Assembly (NCBI GenBank): GCA_026545225.1
Contig: CM048850.1
Span: 6,931,501 to 6,995,500, forward strand
Direction: 5' to 3'
Source of the DNA: Cornus controversa
Lineage: Eukaryota; Streptophyta; Magnoliopsida; Cornales; Cornaceae
Length of the DNA: 64,000 nt
Each line of letters opens with the position of its first letter. Positions within the stretch are counted from its first letter, which is position 1. A program made the position numbers and the translations under genes. Below are positions 57,206 to 64,000 of this stretch, piece by piece. The notes beneath the pieces are model-generated. The model worked only from the letters and a program-made list of their open reading frames with translations. It searched no databases and had not been told where the DNA came from.

Positions 57206-60200
57206 TCATTAACTATGGGCTCGTTTGGCATGCGTTTTGTTTTTTATACTTTGTTTTTGTTTTAAACAGAACAAGTGTTTTGTTATGAGTGTGTTTTGAA
57301 TAGAATCAAAAACACGTTTGGTAAGGAAAATCTGTTTTGAAAATTTTAAAACAGAAATAGCAAAAACATGTTTGTTAAGTCCAATTGTTGACAAAAATAT
57401 TGAAGCAGAAATTAAGAAGCATGTTTGGCACAAACCTGTTTGAGTGTTTTGTTTAAAATATTATATTATTATAAATAATTAAAAATTATTATAATTTACA
57501 TATTATGTTATTTGTTAATATTTAGACAAAATTATATTTAGATAAATTATATATATATTTTTAACAACACTTGTCTAAAAATTCAAAAATATAACAAATA
57601 ATTTTAAATCTTTTTAACAAAGACTTGTTTAAAAATTGACATATTACAAATCTGTGCATTCTCATAAATCAATCATATACAAGTGTAAATATAAAACAAC
57701 ACAAATTTTCAACATCTATTATTACAATTTGTTTGAAATAGCAACAATCCACCAAGTTTGAAAAATAACAACTTCGTATGAACACAACAAATATGACTAA
57801 ATCCATATAAACAATTCAACAGATTCCAGCACCATATCCGGCAAACCTTACAATTACTCTATCAATTTATATGGTTTCCATTCAAAAATGATAATCAGTA
57901 TTCTATATCCAGGTCCAACACTAGCAGTGATGGGTGGAGGACGAGGAAGGATTGCCCAGTACAAGATTGATGACAATTTCCATTAACGTACAGAACTGAT
58001 GAAGAGGACGAGCCCAGAAAATAGAAGGCAAAGGATGCCACCCTATACAATTATGACAAGAACATAACATGTTCATCTTTCCAAATAAGCTCCTTCAAGC
58101 AGCATCTCAAGTCTCACTCCCCGTCTGTGTGGCGTATAACCTTTTCTAGAGATACTGCTCTCCTTTTTCATTCTTTGTAGCAACAAGTTGGGATTCATCA
58201 TTTTCATCACTCATTCTCACAGAGTTTGAGACTTCGCTATTTCACCCATGGGGTTCTTGAACTTGAGACTGCAATCTCCTACACTACAAACACACACATA
58301 CACAAACAATATGCACTTGTCAAGACCCACTGAGGCGTAAAATAAGAGAGGTAAATTTCATAGATTAAATAGAGCAATAAAACAGACTAGCTGCCATGAA
58401 ATTGAAAGGAACCAAAGTCTTCTCAATTCATATATTTTTCCAGATTTATGGGCATTTGCTTATGAATTTTACCAGTAAAGCCAAAGTTCAAACATCTTTA
58501 CAATATGACAAGACCAGCTACCAGGTAGATAAACAATCTGGTATTTTACCACAACTCTCCATCCTAAACTAAGATAACAACCCATATTTATAAATTTGCT
58601 TTTAAGGACGTGCCATTTTTGCCCATTAAAAGTTGGAACCAAAAGTACTAGAATTGGTTTCTTGCATACCATTTTGAATTTGTAGCTACAAAATAATACT
58701 TATTTATCAAGCATATATATACAGTATACACATATAATGAATTACACAAAAATACGTGATGCAACCTTGTTCATATAATACATAAATACTCCTATAGTTA
58801 CTTATCAAAAACAAATATATACTCCTAAAGTTTTGCATTCCTCGTTAATAAAACAAGGATACTTGTTTACAATAAAACACATCTGATACGTCCATGACCA
58901 AAAATCATATTGCCCCAAAAGAAAGAGAAAGAAACATGAAAATTGATCAATACTTACTTGGTTGTCTCTTTTATCAGATCTTTTATGCATTAATAGACCA
59001 AACTCTTTTTGGGGAACAGCCATCCTCTTCAAAAGATACAATTTCTGTTGTTGCGGATTTGAAAAGAGAACATACGGAGGGTACACATTGGCACACCCGA
59101 TTTACTCATCTTCTAAAGTACGGCGCAGGTACCTTTACAACCATGAATCCACTTATTTCTTCTATATACGCATAGTGAAATAGCATGCACGTACTCATAT
59201 GATATATAGATATTGATGCGCCATGAAGTGACACATACCTGCATTTTTGACAAAACTTGAGCATGACGACCTGGAGGTACAACCATGCACATGTTTTGTA
59301 CGCATACACACTTGTCTGTTATGTGGAGAGTAGTTATCTTGGTTTCAAGTCAAAAATTGTATTTTGGCTGGTATATGAACATTACAACAAGTAAGGATGA
59401 GAATTTGCCCCGACTCAGCAGATCCCCATCCTGTCCCTAATGGGACATATTTAGGGGTAAAAAGAAAAGCCGCACTGGGTGGAAGAAGGAGTACCCTATC
59501 TTGTTTATGTATTACATTTACAATAATACCCTTCGTATTTATTTATTAACTCAAATATACCGAATATATATATTTGTAATCTTAATTTTCTAATTGCATT
59601 ATTTTGATACTGGAGTGATTTATTTCCATCACACAAGTTTCACAAGATGTGGTATAACCTTGTCTCAGCACAAGAGTCCCATGAATTTGGGTTTGTAATG
59701 CTTTTTAATAAATTTTGTGGAACTTATTAACATGGTTTAATATAGATGGTGAATTTTTTTATTGATTTTTACATTGTCAGTAAGATTTACTGATTTTTAC
59801 CTTTTACTACTTTTAAAAGTATAAATATAGTTAAATATGAAAATATATTAACATTTAAAGCATATTCTGTTGTTCCAATGTCAGAAACAGAATAAAATGA
59901 AAAGAGGATAGATAAAGCCTTAATTTTGGGATATTATAACTGTTTCATGTTTAATGTATGACTATATGTAGGTTACAGTAGTTACTTGTATGCCAACTGC
60001 TTTGCAGCAACCATATGACACAAGATATATGCTTCTGATGTCGTGCTTATTCTGGAGCTGAAGAGCTATGGTTGAGTATTTTTTATTTTTTGAAAAAAGG
60101 AAAATGAAAAATTCATTGCATCTATCTATAATTACACAAACAAAGGAGAGAACAATGGTTTTTAGTGAGAATAAAAAATGTATTATTGGAATATATGAAT

Positions 60201-61196
60201 ATGTAGCAGGCGAAAATCGAGTTGGCACAAGACAATTGTGAAGCTCAAAATATATTTTCAGTTTAATTTAGAATGTCCTAGAATTTCTGTGGTTCACATG
60301 TGACTTGTCACCTCACCTGAATGAGAGGAGGTTGAGACTTGTATGTGTGAATGCCTTCTAACTTTTTTGACGCATTTTGAAAATTGTGAGCACCGAGAGA
60401 AAAGTGGGCAAAGTGTATTATATCTAGAGACGGATCGTGATGAAAAAAATAAATTTGAATATCATGGAACCATAATTTTCGGGAAAAAGAAATAAAATCA
60501 TGAAACCATTAATCCATTAGAAGCACGACACTACCAGAAAGCAGATATAATACAAAGAATCGATTATTTGCAAAGACAGTAATAGAGGTGTGGGTCTGAA
60601 TTTTAGTTTTTTTTTTTTTTTTAATTTTAGAGAACAGGTAGATTCCTAATCTAATAGTATTTGTTTTTACACGCAGCAAATTATATAGTATATATTAGTA
60701 TTAATATATTAATATTAATAATCAAATTATATAATAAATATATAGATGTAATAACATAATATAATATGACCGCACAAAAGAAATCTATTAACTAATATAA
60801 TATAAATAAATATATGCATATAAGATTTCCAATGTAGTAATAATTTTTTCAAAAACGTGTTAAAAAAGTGTTTATTTTTTGTATAATCCATGTAGTAAAC
60901 TATATAATATATAATATGAAGTAATGATCATGGTTTAGAGATTTTACAATCGGTGAACCAACTCCCAAGTAAGTCCTCCTATTGCTGACGTGTTCTAACA
61001 AAAAATAACACATCATCAGCTCTTAATTAAGATATAAAGTTTCCAAATTTTACAAGAATTTCTATTGGTACGTAATTCATTGTCCCAATTGAATAAGGAA
61101 TACTAGTCCTTATAATTCGTTATTAATACATAGATAGATAACCTCCCAAGACTCACTAGACCTACCTACGTGATCGATAAAGGATTGTTCTTAATT
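57206..61196. other. Intergenic DNA upstream of the intact F-box gene
   Basis: No supported gene. 57217-57440 has repeated CGTTTGGCA/ACACGTTTGGTAAG/CATGTTTGGCAC phrases typical of a MITE end. 59400-59510 resembles a piece of the hAT MITE family (GCCCCGACTCAGC, CCCTAATGGGA). 60965-61020 matches one MULE MITE arm (AAGTAAGTCCTCCT...GTGTTCTAACAAAAAAT), 180 bases from the gene's ATG. Very AT-rich at 60640-60920. Confidence 0.5.
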
Positions 61197-62444
61197 ATGG
61201 CCTCCTCAAATTCAGAGTCGTCATCAGAATCACAAGACTACTGGGCATGGCTTCCAAAAGAACTTGTGTGTTTGATTCTGGACAAGTTGTTTCTGGTTGA
61301 TATCATTCAGTTCGGTGCCGTATGCAAACAATGGCGTTCTCTGTTTTTAGATCATAAGAAGACGCTCAAGCAATTGCCAAAGCCAATGCCAATGCTATTG
61401 GTTCCAACCACAAGTAGTGGCGACCCACAATACTGCAAACTCTACAACGTCTTCGAGCACACTATTTATGATTGTCGATTGCCTCTTCCTTATACTAAGA
61501 GGTGTTGTGGCTCTTCGCATGGTTGGTTGGTCCGAGCCGAACTTGATTTGTCGATCACACTCATAAACCCTTTCTCTGGTAAGACAATCTCTCTTCCTCC
61601 TGTTATGGAAGTTCATCCTGTATATAGAGATGGAGAGGCTATATTTGTTCCTGACTTTCACATCCCTAAGGTTATATTATCAGATGATCCATATCTAAAT
61701 CCGAATAATTACGTAGTTGCCACAATTTATAGTACTATACCTAGGGTGGCTTTCATGAAATCAGGTGATCAATCTTGGACTTATCTTGGGGAGGAAAAAC
61801 CTATTCTAGATATTTATTTTTATAAAGAGCAGCTCTACGCTTTGGATGGTTACAATGGACTCATGAAGATCAACATTGATATTTGCAGTAGTAGTGATTC
61901 ACGTTATGAAATTGTTGTGCCCCGAAGTTTTGAGTGCTTAAGTTTTGATTTCTGTCATAAGCTATATCTTGTGAAGTCTTCAAATGGAGACTTGTTGTTG
62001 GTTCGCAGGCGTCACTGGAAGAGAAAAAGGAGGAGGATGAACTTGGATGTGACAGTGGGGTTCGAGGTTTACAAGCTTATGATGGATCCAAGTGGGGAGG
62101 CGGAGGAGGAGGAGGAGGAGGACGAGGAGGAAGAGGACGAGGAGGAGGCGGAGGCGGCGGCGGCGGAGTGGGTTCAAATTGATTGGTTGGGTGATGATGC
62201 ATTGTTCGTGGGAGATAACCACACCATTCGCGTAGTGGCTTCTGATTTTCCAAATTGCCAACCCAATTCCATATACTACACTGATGATTGTAATCAAAGG
62301 TTTCAATATCACCATCTTCCTTATGAAGCTCGTGATATGGGAGTCTTCAACTTCGAGGATGGAAGTATTACAAGACATTACACACTGGATCCTTCCCACA
62401 AGTACATGCCTCCCGCATTATGGATTATGCCAATGTTTATGTGA
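61197..62444 (+). CDS. F-box protein with DUF295 (KIB1-4 type) beta-propeller
   Basis: A single-exon gene of 415 codons. Predicted role: substrate-recognition subunit of an SCF (SKP1-cullin-F-box) ubiquitin ligase; the target is unknown. The F-box is at residues about 17-57 (WLPKELVCLILDKLFLVDIIQFGAVCKQWRSLF). The DUF295 region follows, with CGSSHGWLVRAELDLSITLINPFSGKTISLPP, VAFMKSGDQSWTYL, DIYFYKEQLYALDGYNGLMKI, SNGDLLLVRR, PNSIYYTDDCNQ and the terminal YMPPALWIMPMF. An unusual acidic run (residues about 300-324, nearly all Glu/Asp then Ala) is encoded by a GAG/GAC/GCG triplet tract at 62095-62168 within a propeller loop. An upstream GTG at 61170 is in frame, but the ATG at 61197 (MASSNSESSS) matches the paralogue's MASRDSSSSS. 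No defects seen. Confidence 0.93.
   Translation: MASSNSESSSESQDYWAWLPKELVCLILDKLFLVDIIQFGAVCKQWRSLFLDHKKTLKQLPKPMPMLLVPTTSSGDPQYCKLYNVFEHTIYDCRLPLPYTKRCCGSSHGWLVRAELDLSITLINPFSGKTISLPPVMEVHPVYRDGEAIFVPDFHIPKVILSDDPYLNPNNYVVATIYSTIPRVAFMKSGDQSWTYLGEEKPILDIYFYKEQLYALDGYNGLMKINIDICSSSDSRYEIVVPRSFECLSFDFCHKLYLVKSSNGDLLLVRRRHWKRKRRRMNLDVTVGFEVYKLMMDPSGEAEEEEEEDEEEEDEEEAEAAAAEWVQIDWLGDDALFVGDNHTIRVVASDFPNCQPNSIYYTDDCNQRFQYHHLPYEARDMGVFNFEDGSITRHYTLDPSHKYMPPALWIMPMFM
62090..62170 (+). repeat. GAG/GCG triplet tract inside the F-box gene
   Basis: Imperfect trinucleotide run coding for Glu/Asp then Ala. The paralogue at 53360 has no counterpart at this point (GEGGEKGEWVEI), so it is a lineage-specific expansion. 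Confidence 0.85.
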
Positions 62445-63056
62445 AATTGAGTTTATACACTGATTTTGGTTGCTAGACCAAAGAAACATATATATATATA
62501 TAAAACCTCAGTATTGGCAATTTTACTCTTGTTACTTCGTATATACTCCTTTGGCCTTGTATTTATTTCACAACTATGGCATTTACAAGAGATTATATAT
62601 AAGAAGTTTAGTCATCTATGTTATGTAATGCTGAATTTATTTTTAGTCAATATGTATACATTTGATTTACAATGCTCTCCAAAAATTACCCACCAATTAG
62701 GAAGCAGTCCATAGGAGCATTAATGAAGGATTATTGGATTGGGTCAGGCTCAACGAAAAATATAAGAAAGTAAGCCCACAAACTAAGGTGTTACACAATA
62801 GAAATTGCTGAAGGTTAGGCCCATGATTAGATTCACCTGAATTTGCCAGTCAGCCTCCTATTATGAGCAGGCCCGTCCGGCCCGGCCCATCTACACAATA
62901 GTGAAGACTCGACAGGTTTGGGAGTAGCCCAAGCCCATCAATGAGATTAATTGGTTTGGGGGAGAAGTAAATTGTAATATGAAAAGGGAAAAAGAGATAT
63001 GTAGTATCCTAAAGGAATTCTATCTTTCTTTTTCCTTGTGTATAGATAAATAGAGG
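62445..63056. other. 3' flank and unassigned repeat DNA
   Basis: No gene. (AT)n at 62489-62501. From about 62750 GGCCC-containing phrases (AGGCCCGTCCGGCCCGGCCC, 62870-62889) and AATAGAGGTC near 63050 look LTR-like, but no termini were found. Confidence 0.4.
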
Positions 63057-64000
63057 TCATACTTTCTCGGATGTGTCCTTAATGAATTCAAGACCCAATA
63101 ATCTATTCTCTCCAACCTCTAACCAGCATACAAGTGACTTACATTGGCGCCCATATAGAGCCTCAAATGGTGCCATACCAATAATCTTTTGATAACTATT
63201 ATTATAAGTAAACTCAACGAGTGGCAAGTAACTCTCCCAATTACCTATGAATTCGAGTACACATTCTCGCAACATATCCTCCAAAATCTAATTAACCCTC
63301 AAAGTCTTACCATAGGTCTAAGGGTGATAGGTTGTACTGAGATGCAAAGTTGTACCCATAGCCTGCTGAAAACTCTCCCAAAACCTTAAAACAAAGTTCG
63401 GATCTCTATCCAATATAATGGACAAAGATATGTCATAAAGCTTCACTATCTCTGCAATGTAAAGTTTCGCGTATTGCTCTGAGATGTAACTCGAGCGAAC
63501 TGGCAAGAAACGGGCTGATTTTGTCAATCTATCCACTATCACCCAAATAACATCATGATTTCACTATGAGGTGGGAAGTCCCACAATGAAATCCATAGAA
63601 ATGCTCTTTCATTTCCACTCTGGTATAGGTAGTGGCTGCAAAGATCCCAACGGTCTCTGGTGATCAATCTTGATCATTGGACAAGTGCTACACTTAGAAA
63701 CAAATATAGCAATCTCCCTCTTCATGCCTGCCCACCAAAACTGGCACTTCATGTCCTGGTACATTTTATCCCCACTTAGGTGTACCAAAAATTGTGAACT
63801 ATGCGCCTTACTCATCACTGCCCTCCTCAATTCATCATTGGGAGGAACCACTAACCACCTCTTATATCTCAATCCTCCATTTGTACCCACTATATAGAAC
63901 AGTACTTCCCTAGATTTCAACTCCGCGCACTTTTTCTACCACTGTGGGTCAGTAAACTGATCTGTAATTACCCTCCGAATGTTAGTAGGTGTAACCACCA
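63057..64000 (-). pseudogene. Chromovirus integrase fragment running off the window
   Basis: Read leftward from the window end. RWLVVPPNDELRRAVMSKAH and QDMKCQFWWAGMKREIAIFV followed by CSTCPMIKIDHQRPLGSLQPLPIPEWK (63920-63609) is the integrase zinc domain plus linker. MIVDRLTKSARFLPV, ILDRDPNFVLRFWESFQQAM and LHLSTTYHP (63542-63318) are the core with changes or shifts. RECVLEFIGNWESYLPLVEFTYNNSYQKIIGMAPFEALYGR (63284-63057) is the end of the core. It is the same family as at 2210 and 24320, slightly better preserved, with stops between blocks. It breaks off at about 63057 without chromodomain or LTR. Confidence 0.88.

Noticed and set aside
57206-57440. PIF/Harbinger or hAT MITE with CGTTTGGCA ends
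   Set aside because: A plausible left end exists, but I could not identify a matching right end or a target duplication, so it is mentioned only in the intergenic entry.
61170-61196. Nine-codon extension of the intact F-box gene
   Set aside because: The upstream codon is GTG. The ATG at 61197 aligns with the paralogue's start.

Overview
The window reads as nuclear chromosomal DNA of a flowering plant, most likely a eudicot. It is AT-rich and full of microsatellites. Its genes have plant architecture (short introns, TATA boxes) and belong to plant families: class-II DAD1-like phospholipase A1, F-box/DUF295, SIAMESE-RELATED and ABCG. Its repeats are typical plant transposons: Tekay/Del-like chromoviruses, Ty1/copia, TRIM-like elements, LINE, CACTA, PIF/Harbinger, MULE and hAT. 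I cannot name the species.

Layout. 1-4778: a degraded minus-strand chromovirus copy (LTR, chromodomain, integrase), a miniature TRIM-like element, and an inverted pair of LTR fragments. 4779-7717: a 5'-truncated PIF/Harbinger element with decayed MYB-like ORF1 and DDE transposase. 7840-8970: a non-autonomous MULE with long terminal inverted repeats. 9796-11059 (minus): an intact two-exon phospholipase A1. 11200-17600: repeat-derived intergenic DNA with a CACTA end and a 2.5-kb LTR with its primer-binding site. 17636-30217: an old Ty1/copia element split by a much younger chromovirus (20880-28753) with 3.44-kb LTRs. 30687-39090: a short copia-like LTR pair, a LINE fragment, MITE-like repeats, a copia 5' LTR and a diverged chromovirus LTR. 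39141-39584: a hAT MITE with 8-bp target duplication. 39756-51594: a MULE-type element with 9-bp target duplication, split by an 11-kb CACTA element (40008-50964, target duplication ATA). The CACTA carries two decayed transposase genes and a captured antisense fragment of an ABCG transporter gene. 52085-52306: a frameshifted SIAMESE-RELATED CDK-inhibitor relic. 52408-52749: a second MULE MITE with perfect 9-bp target duplication. 53360-54536 (minus) and 61197-62444 (plus): two divergent F-box/DUF295 paralogues, the first lacking most of its F-box. 63057-64000: another chromovirus integrase running off the window.

Only two genes look intact: the phospholipase A1 and the right-hand F-box/DUF295 gene. 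The rest is layered transposon insertion. The order of events can be read from nesting and target duplications: copia before chromovirus, and MULE before CACTA, which had itself acquired host DNA. I found no operon-like or clearly new multi-gene system. The most unusual items are the CACTA with its host-gene passenger and end-joined transposase, the palindrome-bearing repeat array in the chromovirus LTR, and the two gene relics (SMR and F-box-deleted DUF295).
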